Source: Lysobacter gummosus
Lineage (GTDB): Bacteria; Pseudomonadota; Gammaproteobacteria; Xanthomonadales; Xanthomonadaceae
Assembly (NCBI RefSeq): GCF_001442805.1
Contig: NZ_CP011131.1
Coordinates: 5,828,001-5,892,000, forward strand
Length of the DNA stretch: 64,000 nucleotides
Direction of reading: 5' to 3'
The position numbers and the translations under genes are program-made. Shown here piece after piece: positions 25,805-34,129 of the stretch. Positions within the stretch are counted from its first letter, which is position 1. Each line of letters opens with the position of its first letter. Under the pieces are notes generated by a model. The model was not told the origin of the DNA and ran no database searches. It saw only the letters and a list, made by a program, of their open reading frames with translations.

Positions 25805-25835
25805 TACAAAAAGAAAAGGAGGCCGAAGCCTCCTT
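25805..25835 (-). terminator. Rho-independent terminator reading on the minus strand
   Basis: On the minus strand the sequence forms a perfect 8-bp stem AAGGAGGC / GCCTCCTT with a TTCG tetraloop (hairpin at 25816-25835), followed by TTCTTTTT. This is a textbook intrinsic terminator for transcripts of the phosphatase gene that ends at 26001. Plus-strand transcripts from the fimbrial operon would make the stem but lack a following T-run. Confidence 0.88.
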
Positions 25836-26000
25836 GCAAATCGACTTGCGCCGATAGATTTCGAGTTGTGGCATGGCCCCGGCTGGCACCGGGATGGCGG
25901 CAGCCTAACGCCGCGTCAAAGTTAATGCAACACCTGAAGTATTGCGATGTAACTTATTGATTATAAATAACTGTAAATCGCCCCATCGGCTGAGATGCGC

Positions 26001-26921
26001 TCAGGGCGCCACATCCAGCGCGGCGCGCTTGGCCTGCCGGCGCGCTTCGCGCGGCTGGCTGTAGTCGTTGTTAAAGGTCATCGCTTCCCACGAACCGTAG
26101 CTCGGGTTCGGCAGCATCCACCAGCGTTCGCCGAACCAGTCGTGGTACTGGCTCAGCAGCGCGTCGCGGCCTTCGGGCGTGTTCGCCACGACCTGGACGA
26201 AATCGCCGATCTGGTCGCCGAACTGCATCAGCACGCGGTACTGCTTGCCCGCCAGCAGGCGCCGGCAATTCTTCTCGCTGCCGTTCTGCTCGCAGCCTTC
26301 GACCACCGTGCCCAGGCCGAGGAAGACCGAGTCGTCGGCGACCGGCAGGCCGGCGCTGCGCAGGTTGGCCAAGGTCGCGTCCTTCAGGTGCACGGCGCGG
26401 TTGGACAGGTACAGCACGGTGATGCCCTTAGCCTGCGCGGCCTTGGCGAAATCGACCACGCCCGGCAGCGGCTTGGCCTTTTTCTCCGCGACCCAGGCGT
26501 CCCAGGTGACCTCGTCGTATTCCTTGCCGTCGCGCACCAGCCGCGCCTGGTAGGGCGAGTTGTCGAGCACGGTTTCGTCCACGTCCATCACCACCGCCGG
26601 CTTGAGGCCCTTGGCCGAGTTGCCGCGTTCTTCCGGCACCAGCGCGTCCCAGTTGGGCTGCTTGAGCGCGAGGTCGAGCTTGTCCGCGGCGGCGCGGTAA
26701 ATGGTTTCGGTGCTGGCGCGGTACTCGACCGAGCGCTGCATCCACAGCACCGCGTTGAGGTTGTCGTCGGCGCCGGTCTTGGCCGCAGCCGGCGCGGCCG
26801 CGGGCTTGGCCTCGGCGGCGGGCGGCGCGGCGGCATCGGCAGGCCGGCCCGGCTGGGGTTTGCAGGCGCTCAGCGCGAGCGCGCAAGCAAGGGCGGTCAG
26901 AGACAGGGCGCGGATCTGCAT
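26001..26921 (-). CDS. Lipoprotein e(P4)-family acid phosphatase / 5'-nucleotidase (HAD superfamily)
   Basis: A 306-residue outer-envelope lipoprotein of the e(P4) class C acid phosphatase family. The signal peptide MQIRALSLTALACALALSAC ends at a lipobox Cys at residue 20, followed by an Ala/Pro linker. The HAD motif DVDETVLDNSPYQ (about residues 113-125) carries the two catalytic Asp, VTWDAWVAEKKAKPLPG is family-typical and YLSNR supplies motif II. Family members dephosphorylate NMN, mononucleotides or phosphomonoesters outside the cell. ATG at 26921 is chosen because it gives the lipoprotein signal. A terminator lies about 165 bp beyond the stop. Confidence 0.92.
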   Translation of the reverse strand: MQIRALSLTALACALALSACKPQPGRPADAAAPPAAEAKPAAAPAAAKTGADDNLNAVLWMQRSVEYRASTETIYRAAADKLDLALKQPNWDALVPEERGNSAKGLKPAVVMDVDETVLDNSPYQARLVRDGKEYDEVTWDAWVAEKKAKPLPGVVDFAKAAQAKGITVLYLSNRAVHLKDATLANLRSAGLPVADDSVFLGLGTVVEGCEQNGSEKNCRRLLAGKQYRVLMQFGDQIGDFVQVVANTPEGRDALLSQYHDWFGERWWMLPNPSYGSWEAMTFNNDYSQPREARRQAKRAALDVAP

Positions 26922-27045
26922 GCGCGATGGGTCCGTGGGAAAGGCGGGGAGTGTAGGCCGCGGCGCAAAAGCGTGTCGATTCTCGACCGTTCGTCGGAAC
27001 CGGTTTGACGCACGCGCCGCCGCGCCGTATATAGCCAATATGTTT

Positions 27046-27063
27046 TATAACTACTGAGTTATA
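27046..27063. promoter_or_regulatory. Palindrome abutting the arsR-type gene start (candidate operator)
   Basis: An 18-bp inverted repeat, TATAACT-ACTG-AGTTATA, ends one base before the ATG at 27065. It lies in an AT-rich island (about 27027-27065) that contrasts with the GC-rich surroundings and offers -10-like TATAAC. ArsR-family repressors bind such short palindromes over their own promoters, so autoregulation is a reasonable inference. Confidence 0.55.
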
Positions 27064-27064
27064 T

Positions 27065-27484
27065 ATGCAGCCCGTCACCCGCCTCGACGCCACCTTCGCC
27101 GCCCTCGCCGACCCCACCCGGCGCGCGATCCTGGCCCGGCTCACCTTGGGCGAAGCCTCGGTCAACGAGCTGGCCGAGCCGTTCGCGATGAGCCAGCCGG
27201 CCATCTCCAAGCACCTCAAGGTGCTCGAAGGCGCCGGCCTGATCGTCCGCGGCCGCGACGCCCAGCGCCGTCCGTGCCGGCTTCAGGCGCAGGCACTCGG
27301 CGACGCCAGCGCCTGGCTGGAGGAATACCGCCGTTTCTGGGAATCCAGCTTCAGCCAGCTCGACACCCTGCTCGAAGAAATGAAACGCGAGCGCGCCGCC
27401 GCGGCCAAACCCGCGCCCCGCTCGTCCACCGCCGCCAAGGCATCGGCCCAACCGGCCAAGTCCGCCAAGAGGAAATCCCCGTGA
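27065..27484 (+). CDS. ArsR-family winged-helix transcriptional regulator
   Basis: A 139-residue winged-helix repressor of the ArsR type. The DNA-binding segment is clear: ATFAALADPTRRAILARLTLGEASVNELAEPFAMSQPAISKHLKVLEGAGLIVRGRD, cited here only to its landmarks, with recognition helix SQPAISKHLKVLE near residues 43-55. There is no CxC metal site. This subtype, paired with an AHSA1/SRPBCC protein, is common in proteobacteria; the effector is unknown. The C-terminus is Lys/Ala/Ser-rich. Its TGA overlaps the GTG start of the SRPBCC gene, so the two are translated together. Confidence 0.92.
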   Translation: MQPVTRLDATFAALADPTRRAILARLTLGEASVNELAEPFAMSQPAISKHLKVLEGAGLIVRGRDAQRRPCRLQAQALGDASAWLEEYRRFWESSFSQLDTLLEEMKRERAAAAKPAPRSSTAAKASAQPAKSAKRKSP

Positions 27485-27972
27485 GCACCGACACCCTGAA
27501 GATCGTCGCCCAGGGCGACCGCGAAATCGTCATCACCCGCGAGTTCGACGCCCCGCGCGACCTCGTGTTCGAAGCCTGGACCACGCCGGCCCTGCTCAAG
27601 CGCTGGTTCGGCGTGTTCGGCGGCTGGTCGCTGGATGTGTGCGACATCGACCTGCGCGCGGGCGGCGATTTCCGCTACCTGTGGGTCAACGCCGAAGGCC
27701 GCCTGGAAATCCGCGGCACCTATAACGAAGTCGTCGCGCCCGAGCGCATCGCCGGCGTCGAGCGCTTCGTCGAGCCGTTCGCTTCCGAGGACGCTACCGG
27801 CACCACGGTGTTCAGCGAACGCGACGGCCGCACTTACCTGCGCAATACCGTGCGCTATCCCAGCCAGCAGGCGCGCGACGGCGCCCTGCGATCGCCGATG
27901 GAACACGGCATGCGCGCGAGCTACAACGCGCTCGACGAACTGTTGGCCACGCAGCGCGCGACCGCGCCTTGA
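27481..27972 (+). CDS. SRPBCC / AHSA1-domain protein
   Basis: A 163-residue START-like ligand-binding protein (activator of Hsp90 ATPase homologue 1-like family). It shows REIVITREFDAPRDLVFEAWTTPALLKRWFG at residues 13-43, then ITLD-like strand residues SLDVCDIDLRAGGDFRY and WVNAEGRLEIRGTYNEV, all typical of the family. It has a GTG start overlapping the arsR stop. These proteins sit in ArsR operons widely; the ligand is unknown. A strong stem-loop follows its stop. Confidence 0.9.
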   Translation: MSTDTLKIVAQGDREIVITREFDAPRDLVFEAWTTPALLKRWFGVFGGWSLDVCDIDLRAGGDFRYLWVNAEGRLEIRGTYNEVVAPERIAGVERFVEPFASEDATGTTVFSERDGRTYLRNTVRYPSQQARDGALRSPMEHGMRASYNALDELLATQRATAP

Positions 27973-27984
27973 CCGCGGCGGGCC

Positions 27985-28009
27985 GTCCCGGCGTCACGAT
28001 CGCCGGGAC
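27985..28009. terminator. GC-rich stem-loop between convergent genes
   Basis: GTCCCGGCG and CGCCGGGAC form a perfect 9-bp stem around a 7-base loop, placed in the 45-bp gap between the SRPBCC stop (27972) and the hydrolase stop (28018). There is no T-run on either strand, but the position and stability suggest a bidirectional transcription stop or 3'-end protection. Confidence 0.5.
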
Positions 28010-28017
28010 CGATCCGC

Positions 28018-28857
28018 TCAACCGGTATGCGCGACGATCGCCTCGGTAATCGCCGCCCAATCGGCTGGATGCAGATCGTGTCCGCCGCCTTCCACGCGCA
28101 GCAATTTCGCGCCGTTCACCGCTGCTACCAACGCTTCGGCATGGCCGATGGGGAAGATCGGATCCGAGCTGCCGTGGATCGCCAGCACCGGCATTTTCAG
28201 TTCGCGCACATGCCGGAACTGAGTGTCGTCGCCGTCCACCAGCACGAAATGATTGGTCGCGCTGGCGAAGTTGCGCGCGCGCGCGATGTCGCCGCGAACG
28301 AACTCCCGGGCCGCGGCGGCATCGTGCGGATGCCGGGTCGAGGCGACGGCGGCGACGTCGCGGCTGACGTAATCCAGTGCCGCATCCGGATCGGACCAAT
28401 TCACCGATTCGCCGGTCTCGCAGTGTTCGGCGTAAGCCGCGTCCATCGGCGGCAGGCCGTCGAGGCCCAGCGGCGAGGTGCCGACCAGGCACAGGCTGAG
28501 AACGCGCTCGGGATGCGCCAGCGCCGCGCGCTGAACGACCATTCCGCCCATCGACATGCCGACCAGATGCAGCGCATCGAAACCGTAAGCGTCGGCGATG
28601 AGGAATACGTCCTCGGCCAGATCCAGCATGCCGTAGTTCGGCTCGCCGGGCGGGCAGTTCGTGGACAGGCCGGTGTCGCGCTGGTCGTAACGGATCACAT
28701 AGCGCCCGCTGCGCGCCAGCGCTTCGCACAAGCCCTGCGGCCACCACAGCATCGAGGCCATCATGCCCATCACCAGCAGCACCGGCGGATGCGTGGGATC
28801 GCCGAAGGCTTGCGTGTGAAGCTCGACGTGCTCGCTGCTGACAATTCTAAGCGTCAT
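28018..28857 (-). CDS. Alpha/beta-fold hydrolase
   Basis: A 279-residue alpha/beta hydrolase. The first strand PPVLLVMGMMASMLWWPQGLCEALA is followed by the DQRDTGLS turn typical of the haloperoxidase/aclacinomycin-methylesterase-like branch. The nucleophile elbow is GMSMGG with Ser at about residue 102, HGSSDPIFPIGH gives the acidic residue and GGGHDLHP the catalytic His. The second oxyanion residue, Met 31 region (VMGMMA), replaces the usual HG. The substrate is unknown. ATG at 28857 gives the standard start MTLRIVSSEH. It ends tail to tail with the SRPBCC gene. Confidence 0.85.
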   Translation of the reverse strand: MTLRIVSSEHVELHTQAFGDPTHPPVLLVMGMMASMLWWPQGLCEALARSGRYVIRYDQRDTGLSTNCPPGEPNYGMLDLAEDVFLIADAYGFDALHLVGMSMGGMVVQRAALAHPERVLSLCLVGTSPLGLDGLPPMDAAYAEHCETGESVNWSDPDAALDYVSRDVAAVASTRHPHDAAAAREFVRGDIARARNFASATNHFVLVDGDDTQFRHVRELKMPVLAIHGSSDPIFPIGHAEALVAAVNGAKLLRVEGGGHDLHPADWAAITEAIVAHTG

Positions 28858-28948
28858 TACCCATTCCTGTGATCGTACAGTCGGGGAATGTCAGCCTCAT
28901 GCACCGAATAAGCAATAGCTGCGTGCAAGCAACCGTTGATATCGCTCC

Positions 28949-29416
28949 TTATTTGTCTTTACGCGGCGAATGGGCGATGCATTCGAGCTCGACCTTCGCG
29001 CCGAGCGCCAGTCCCGAGGCCGCCAATGCGCTGCGCGCCGGGAACGGCGCGCTGAAATGCTTGCGATAGACCTCGTTGAAGGCCGGCCAGTCGCCGATGT
29101 CGGCCAGGAATACCGTGCACTTGACGACATCGCGCATCGACGCGCCGTGGCGTTGCAGCACCTCGCGCACATTGTTCAAGGTCTGCTCGGCCTCGCCGCG
29201 GATGCCGCCTTCGGCCAGGGCGTTGTTCTTGCCGGGCACAGTGCCGATCTGGCCCGACAGGAACAACAGATCGCCGCTGCGCACCGCTTCGGAGAACGGC
29301 AGCTTGGCCATGTCCGGGTCGGGCGAATTCAGGAACTCGGGCTTGCTCGCCGCGTCGGCGAAGGCGGCATTCGCAAGCAGCAGGCACAGCAGCGGAAGCG
29401 ATCGGACCAGGCGCAT
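28949..29416 (-). CDS. Exported RidA-family protein
   Basis: A 155-residue RidA (YjgF/UK114) family protein, here with a signal peptide (MRLVRSLPLLCLLLANAAFA) and thus predicted periplasmic, unlike the cytoplasmic enamine deaminase RidA. Family features are LPFSEAVRSGDLLFLSGQIG, EAEQTLNNVREVLQRHGASM, DVVKCTVFLADIGDW and the carboxylate-binding Arg in FPARSALAASGLALGAKVELE. Retention of this Arg suggests the active-site pocket is intact. Whether the exported form deaminates imines is unknown. ATG at 29416 was chosen because it gives the best signal peptide. Confidence 0.88.
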   Translation of the reverse strand: MRLVRSLPLLCLLLANAAFADAASKPEFLNSPDPDMAKLPFSEAVRSGDLLFLSGQIGTVPGKNNALAEGGIRGEAEQTLNNVREVLQRHGASMRDVVKCTVFLADIGDWPAFNEVYRKHFSAPFPARSALAASGLALGAKVELECIAHSPRKDK

Positions 29417-29512
29417 GGCAATCTCCGTCATCGACGATGAAGTGCGGCGATCATCGACCCGCCCCGCTCCGCTGGCAAGGACGCAGCGCCCAGTGCCGGC
29501 AGCCGGACGCTC

Positions 29513-30031
29513 TCAGCCGCGTTCGCGCCGATAACGCCAGAAGTCGCGCGGCTGCCCGTCCACCACGCGCAGGGCGCGCATCAGTTCGACCGGCTGGAAG
29601 CCGCTTTTCTCCAGCACGCGCATGCTCGCCGTGTTGCTGTCGAGGGCGTAGGCGTCGATGCGCGCGTAACCGCGCTCGGCGAAGGCCCACTGCGCGACCG
29701 CGTCGCAGGCTTCGCTGGCGATGCCCAGGCCCCAATGCGCCGGATGCAGGTTGTAGGCCATCTCGCCGCCGCGCGGCGCGGCCCAGACGGTGTGGAAGCC
29801 GACCGTGCCGATCAGTTCATCCAGATCATCGACGATCGCGAACAGCGCGGCGGCATCGCGGTTGAACGGATTGGACGCGGCGATCTGCGGATACAGGACT
29901 TGCAGGCCGTCGAGCGCCCAACTGGTGTGCTCGACCGCGCCCGGCATCGACAGATACTCGAACCACGCCGGCGCATCGCTCATCGCGATCGGCCGCAGGT
30001 GCAGGCCGACGCGATGCAGCTGCGGCATCAT
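29513..30031 (-). CDS. GNAT-family N-acetyltransferase
   Basis: A 172-residue GNAT acetyltransferase of the RimJ/RimL-like type (Acetyltransf_3). It contains LIGTVGFHTVWA, EMAYNLHPAHWGLGIASEACDAVAQWAFAE as the acetyl-CoA-binding region, and the closing ARIDAYALDSNTASMRVLEKSGF. The substrate is unknown; RimJ/L-like enzymes acetylate protein N-termini or small molecules. Its ATG overlaps the stop of the upstream GNAT (ATGA at 30028-30031), so the two acetyltransferases are probably co-translated. Confidence 0.88.
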   Translation of the reverse strand: MMPQLHRVGLHLRPIAMSDAPAWFEYLSMPGAVEHTSWALDGLQVLYPQIAASNPFNRDAAALFAIVDDLDELIGTVGFHTVWAAPRGGEMAYNLHPAHWGLGIASEACDAVAQWAFAERGYARIDAYALDSNTASMRVLEKSGFQPVELMRALRVVDGQPRDFWRYRRERG

Positions 30032-30540
30032 GCCGGCGCGGCGGCGGCCGGCACCGGCGCGATCTGCAGCGAGACCTGCTTGGCGCCGCCTGCCACCCAC
30101 TGGGTGCCGACTTCGCCGAAGCCGTAGCGCGCGTGGAAACGGCTGGACACTTCGTTGAAGGGCACGATGTAGAACTCGCACGCGATCTGCGCGAAGCCGC
30201 GCTCGCGCGCGAACGCGAACAGGTCGTCGTAGAGCAGTCCGCCGAGTTTGCGGCCGCGATGGCTGGCGGCCACGGCGATGCGATCGACGTACAAAAACCG
30301 CGGATAGTGCTGGGCGAACCAGACGTAATTGGGGCTGTCGTAGTCGGCGCCTTCGCGGAACGCGAGCAGGAAGGCGACGATTTTCTCGCCGTCGCAGGCG
30401 ACGCGGTGGTAGACCGATTCGCGATCGAGCGCGGCCAGACGCTGCGCGTCGAGCGGACTCATCAGCGCTTCGGATTCCAGGTTCAGCGCGAGGACCGCCG
30501 GATAGTCGGCGGCGGTGACGTTGCGGATGCTCAGGCTCAT
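30028..30540 (-). CDS. GNAT-family N-acetyltransferase
   Basis: A 170-residue GNAT protein. It begins MSLSIRNVTAADYPAVLALN, with the acetyl-CoA site in FLYVDRIAVAASHRGRKLGGLLYDDLFAFARERG (the HRGRKLGGLL loop being the R/Q-x-x-G-x-G/A-like motif) and a late ARYGFGEVGTQ. It is related to the COG3818-type predicted acetyltransferases. ATG at 30540 is taken rather than an upstream in-frame start, because the intervening residues are Arg/Gly-rich filler. It is 65 bp downstream of the DUF4272 gene and overlaps the next GNAT gene. Confidence 0.87.
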   Translation of the reverse strand: MSLSIRNVTAADYPAVLALNLESEALMSPLDAQRLAALDRESVYHRVACDGEKIVAFLLAFREGADYDSPNYVWFAQHYPRFLYVDRIAVAASHRGRKLGGLLYDDLFAFARERGFAQIACEFYIVPFNEVSSRFHARYGFGEVGTQWVAGGAKQVSLQIAPVPAAAAPA

Positions 30541-30605
30541 GCCGGAAGTATGCGCGAATCCGCCGATCGCGGCGGCGTCGCGGCCCGAGCCGCGCGCCGC
30601 GGCGC

Positions 30606-31631
30606 TCAGGTCGGCGTGCCGACCTCGTCCCAATCCTGTTCGTCGAAGCGCAGCAGCCAGTTCAAGGCGTAGTGGCGTTCGTAGACGACGCTCGGATGCA
30701 GGCCGATCGGCGGATCGCGCTCATCCAGGCGCGCCTGCCGCACCAGCCAGTGGCGCCGGTACACGGCGTCGAGCGCGTCGAGCAATTCCGCCACCGGCCG
30801 CAGCCGCGCGCTCGCGATCGACGCCTCGTCGGCGTGTTCGATCGCCACCCGTGCGATCGCGCCGGCGTCGCAGATCGCGGTCGGCGGCGGCAGCGCCTCG
30901 CTCAGGCCCAGCGCCCATTGCAGCAGCGCCGCGCTTTCGTAGCGCCAGCCGTGATTGGCCCAGGTTTCCTCGTCGGGCGCGTCGGTGTCGATGAAGGCGC
31001 GCTCGGCCGGGGTCAATGCGGCCACCCCCGGGCCGAGCTTGGCCTGGATGTCGTCCACCGACAGCGGCTGCGAACTCAGCGATTCGGCGCGCACCGCGAC
31101 CGCGCACAGCGCGAGCATGCGGCGCATGGCTTCTTCCGCCGAACGCAGGCGCACCTCGCCTTCGCCGAGCACCGGCGGCAAGTGCGCGGGCGGCTGCGCG
31201 CCGAGCAGCTTGAGTTCGGCCTCGCTGCGCTGCTTGCGTTCGCGCGCGTCGGGCGGATACGGCAGGGTGGCGTCGGCTTCGATCGCGGGCTCGCCGCGGC
31301 TGACCAGGACGTTGCCGGCGGCGTCGCGCACGCTGCCATCGGGCAGGAAGCACAGCACGTTGGCGGCCTCGCCCCAGGCGGCGAGCGCGTCGAAATCGCG
31401 GTCTTCGACTTCGAAGCTGTAGTGGGTCTGCACGCGCTGCAGGTGGCGCAGCACGCCGAAGGTGCGCGCGTCCATGCCTTCGGTGACGGTGCTCAGCACG
31501 TAGCCGACGAAGCCTTGCAGATGCGGCACCAGTTCCGGATCGCTGCGATCGCGCAGGGACGGCGTGGCGCGCAGGAATTCCGGAGGCGGCGGCGAGGCGA
31601 GCGTGGAGTAGGCGTTGATCAGCAGGGACAT
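30606..31631 (-). CDS. DUF4272 domain-containing protein
   Basis: A 341-residue cytoplasmic protein matching the DUF4272 family. The hallmark part is the C-terminal half: SAEEAMRRMLALCAVAVRAE, LTPAERAFIDTDAPDEETWANHGWRYESAALLQWALGLSE, and the end WLVRQARLDERDPPIGLHPSVVYERHYALNWL. The N-terminal part (about 1-120) carries DPELVPHLQGFVGYVLSTVTEG and is less conserved. No catalytic motif is apparent and the function is unknown. ATG at 31631 gives MSLLINAYSTLA. It is the first of three minus-strand genes with the two GNATs. Confidence 0.85.
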   Translation of the reverse strand: MSLLINAYSTLASPPPPEFLRATPSLRDRSDPELVPHLQGFVGYVLSTVTEGMDARTFGVLRHLQRVQTHYSFEVEDRDFDALAAWGEAANVLCFLPDGSVRDAAGNVLVSRGEPAIEADATLPYPPDARERKQRSEAELKLLGAQPPAHLPPVLGEGEVRLRSAEEAMRRMLALCAVAVRAESLSSQPLSVDDIQAKLGPGVAALTPAERAFIDTDAPDEETWANHGWRYESAALLQWALGLSEALPPPTAICDAGAIARVAIEHADEASIASARLRPVAELLDALDAVYRRHWLVRQARLDERDPPIGLHPSVVYERHYALNWLLRFDEQDWDEVGTPT

Positions 31632-31711
31632 GGCGTTGCGCGGTCGGGGGACGTGGGGCAAGCCTAGCCGATTCGGGCGGCGGGGTCGTGGCGGAAGGGT
31701 TGCGGTTTGCG

Positions 31712-32016
31712 TTGGCTGTTGGGGCAAATCCCCCGGCGCAGAGAGTGGTGTCGCTTGCTTGGGGTTGCGCAGGCGCCAGCCCCCTTTTGCAAAGGGGGCG
31801 CATTGTCTTGGGGCGTTGCGATGGTGCTGCGGCGCTGGCCGTTGGGGTAAATCCCCCGGCGCAGAGAGTGGTGTCGCCTGCTTGGGGTTGCGCAGGCGCC
31901 AGCCCCCTTTTTCAAAGGGGGCGCATTGTCCAGCTGTTGTGAGGATGCTTCCGGGTGTCGCTGCGAGAACGCTGTTGCTGTTCCCCCCTTTGAAAAAGGG
32001 GGGGAGGGGGGATTCG
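31712..32016. repeat. Tandem palindromic repeat region (about 124-bp period) plus a further hairpin unit
   Basis: The 400-bp gap between the DUF4272 gene and rep has no gene. Two copies of a roughly 124-bp unit (landmark AAATCCCCCGGCGCAGAGAG at about 31725 and 31849) each contain a CCCCC-TTT / AAA-GGGGG hairpin followed by GCGCATTGTC. A third, inverted hairpin with the GGGGGGATTCGCTTTT flank lies at about 31983-32020. The units belong to the same hairpin family as the array at 8615, but the spacer sequence is different. Confidence 0.85.
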
Positions 32017-32032
32017 CTTTTGCTCCCCCGCC

Positions 32033-34012
32033 TTACCCTTCCAACAACGCCTTGATCGCCGCGAACCCCGCCGTGGCCCGCTCATGCTTGCGCGCCGCAT
32101 CGGCCACCGGGTCGGCGCCGTCGCGCTGCAATTCGGCTGCCGGCAGTTCGTCGATGAAACGGCTCGGCTTGAGCCGGATGCGCTCGCCCCAGCGCTGTGT
32201 CTCGCGCGAATGCGACAGATACAGCGCTTCCTTGGCGCGGGTGATGCCCACGTACATCAGCCGCCGCTCTTCGTCCAGGCGGCCTTCGTCGAGGCTGGCG
32301 TCGTGCGGCAGGTTGCCGTCTTCCACGCCGACGATGAACACGTAACGGTATTCCAGCCCCTTCGCCGCGTGCAGGCTCATCAACCGCACTTGGTTGCCGG
32401 CCTCGCCCTTGTCGGCATGCGACAGCAGCGCCAACTGCGCGGCCAGTTCGCCCGGGCCCGAGCCCTTGCCGCCGTCGAACCAACCCGACAGCTCGGCCAG
32501 GTTTTCCTTGCGCCGCTGATAACTGGCTTCGTCCTTGCACTGCGCGCGGATCGAGGCGAGCAAACCGCTGCGCTCGGCCAGCACGTCCACCAGTTCGGCC
32601 GGGCTGATGCGCTGGGCCTCTTCGCGCAGCGAACGCACGATCTGCACGAAGCCATCCAGCGCATTGCCGGCGCGCGGCGTGAGTTGCTTGATCGCGTTGA
32701 TCGACTCGGCCATGCGCGACATCGGCAGATGCGCGTGCTGGGCCATTTCCGCCAGCTTGGCCAAGGTGGTCGCGCCGATCTCGCGCTTGGGCGAGGTCAC
32801 CGCGCGCAGGAACGCGGCATCGTCGTCGGGGTTGGCGATCAGGCGCAGCCACGACAGCGCGTCCTTGACCTCGTGCCGCTCCAGGAACGCGGTGCCGCCG
32901 CTGAGGTGATACGGCACGCGCAGCAACTGCAGGGCTTTTTCCAGCACGCGGCTTTGATGATTGCCGCGGAACAGGATGCAGAAATCCATCCACGGCGCTT
33001 CGTTCTTCTGCGCCAGGAACTGGATTTCGCTGGCGACCTTTTCCGCTTCGTGCGCGCTGTCGCGGCATTCCCACACGCGGATGCGCTCGCCGTCGGCCTG
33101 ATCGCTCCACAGCGTCTTGGGATGCTCGTGCGGGTTGTTGGCGATCAGCGCGTTGGCCGCGCGCAGCACGCGGTTGCTGCAGCGGTAGTTCTGCTCCAGC
33201 TTGACGATCTGCAGGCTCGGATAGTCCTTGCCCAGCTCCAGCAGATTGTCCGGATTGGCGCCGCGCCAGGCGTAGATCGACTGGTCGTCGTCGCCCACGC
33301 AGGTGAACAACCCGCTCGGACCGGCGATGGCCTTGAGCAGGCGGTACTGGGCGTCGTTGGTGTCCTGGCACTCGTCCACCAGCAGATAGCCGATGCGCTC
33401 GCGCCAGGCCAGCTGCACCTCGCTGTCGGCTTCCAGCAATTGCACCGGCAGGCGGATCAGGTCGTCGAAATCCACCGCGTTGAAGGTGGTCAGGCGCGCC
33501 TGGTACATCTCGTACATCGTCGCCGCCTCGATCTCGCGCGGGCTGCGCGACTGCGCCAGCGCCTGCTGCGGCGACAGGCCGGCGTTCTTCGCGCGCGAGA
33601 TCAGGTTGCGCATGTCGTCGAGCACGTCGGGCTTGGTGCCGGCCGGCAGCAGGTCCTTGATCTGAGCGTTGCTGTCGTCGCTGTCGAACACGCTGAAGCC
33701 GCGGCGCAGGCCGAGCTTGGCGTGCTCGATCTGCAGGAACTTCAAGCCCAGCGCGTGGAAGGTGCAGATGGTCAGGCCGTCGGCGGCGTCGCCGCGGATG
33801 CGCTTGGCCACGCGCTCGCGCATTTCCTTCGCGGATTTGTTCGTGAAGGTGATCGCGGCGATGCGCTTGGCCGGCATCCGGCCCGAGGCGATCAGGTGGG
33901 CGATCTTCTCGACGATCACGCGGGTCTTGCCGCTGCCCGCGCCGGCGAGCACGAGCAAGGGGCCATCGGTGTGCAGGACGGCGGCGCGTTGGGGGGGATT
34001 GAGGCCGTGCAT
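32033..34012 (-). CDS. rep: ATP-dependent DNA helicase Rep
   Basis: Rep is a 3'-5' superfamily 1A helicase that helps replication forks past protein roadblocks. The 659-residue protein carries the UvrD/Rep motifs in order: QRAAVLHTDG (Q motif), LAGAGSGKT (Walker A, residues about 23-31), ITFTNKSAKEMRERV (Ia), YLLVDECQDTN (II), VGDDDQSIYAWRGA (III), VKLEQNYRCS (IV), MSLHAAKGLEYRYVFIVG (V) and RRLMYVGITRAKEAL (VI). Length and the start MHGLNPPQRAAV match Rep of related bacteria (E. coli 673). The stop lies only 17 bp from the repeat region. Confidence 0.96.
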   Translation of the reverse strand: MHGLNPPQRAAVLHTDGPLLVLAGAGSGKTRVIVEKIAHLIASGRMPAKRIAAITFTNKSAKEMRERVAKRIRGDAADGLTICTFHALGLKFLQIEHAKLGLRRGFSVFDSDDSNAQIKDLLPAGTKPDVLDDMRNLISRAKNAGLSPQQALAQSRSPREIEAATMYEMYQARLTTFNAVDFDDLIRLPVQLLEADSEVQLAWRERIGYLLVDECQDTNDAQYRLLKAIAGPSGLFTCVGDDDQSIYAWRGANPDNLLELGKDYPSLQIVKLEQNYRCSNRVLRAANALIANNPHEHPKTLWSDQADGERIRVWECRDSAHEAEKVASEIQFLAQKNEAPWMDFCILFRGNHQSRVLEKALQLLRVPYHLSGGTAFLERHEVKDALSWLRLIANPDDDAAFLRAVTSPKREIGATTLAKLAEMAQHAHLPMSRMAESINAIKQLTPRAGNALDGFVQIVRSLREEAQRISPAELVDVLAERSGLLASIRAQCKDEASYQRRKENLAELSGWFDGGKGSGPGELAAQLALLSHADKGEAGNQVRLMSLHAAKGLEYRYVFIVGVEDGNLPHDASLDEGRLDEERRLMYVGITRAKEALYLSHSRETQRWGERIRLKPSRFIDELPAAELQRDGADPVADAARKHERATAGFAAIKALLEG

Positions 34013-34129
34013 GGAAAACTGAGTCGTCGGCGGGGCCGGTTCGGCCGGACAGTCTAACCGCCACGCCGCCGCCCTTGGGGTAGGCTAGGCCGGCAGCGCC
34101 CGGACGGTGCCGGGCGGTCGGAGCGGGCC

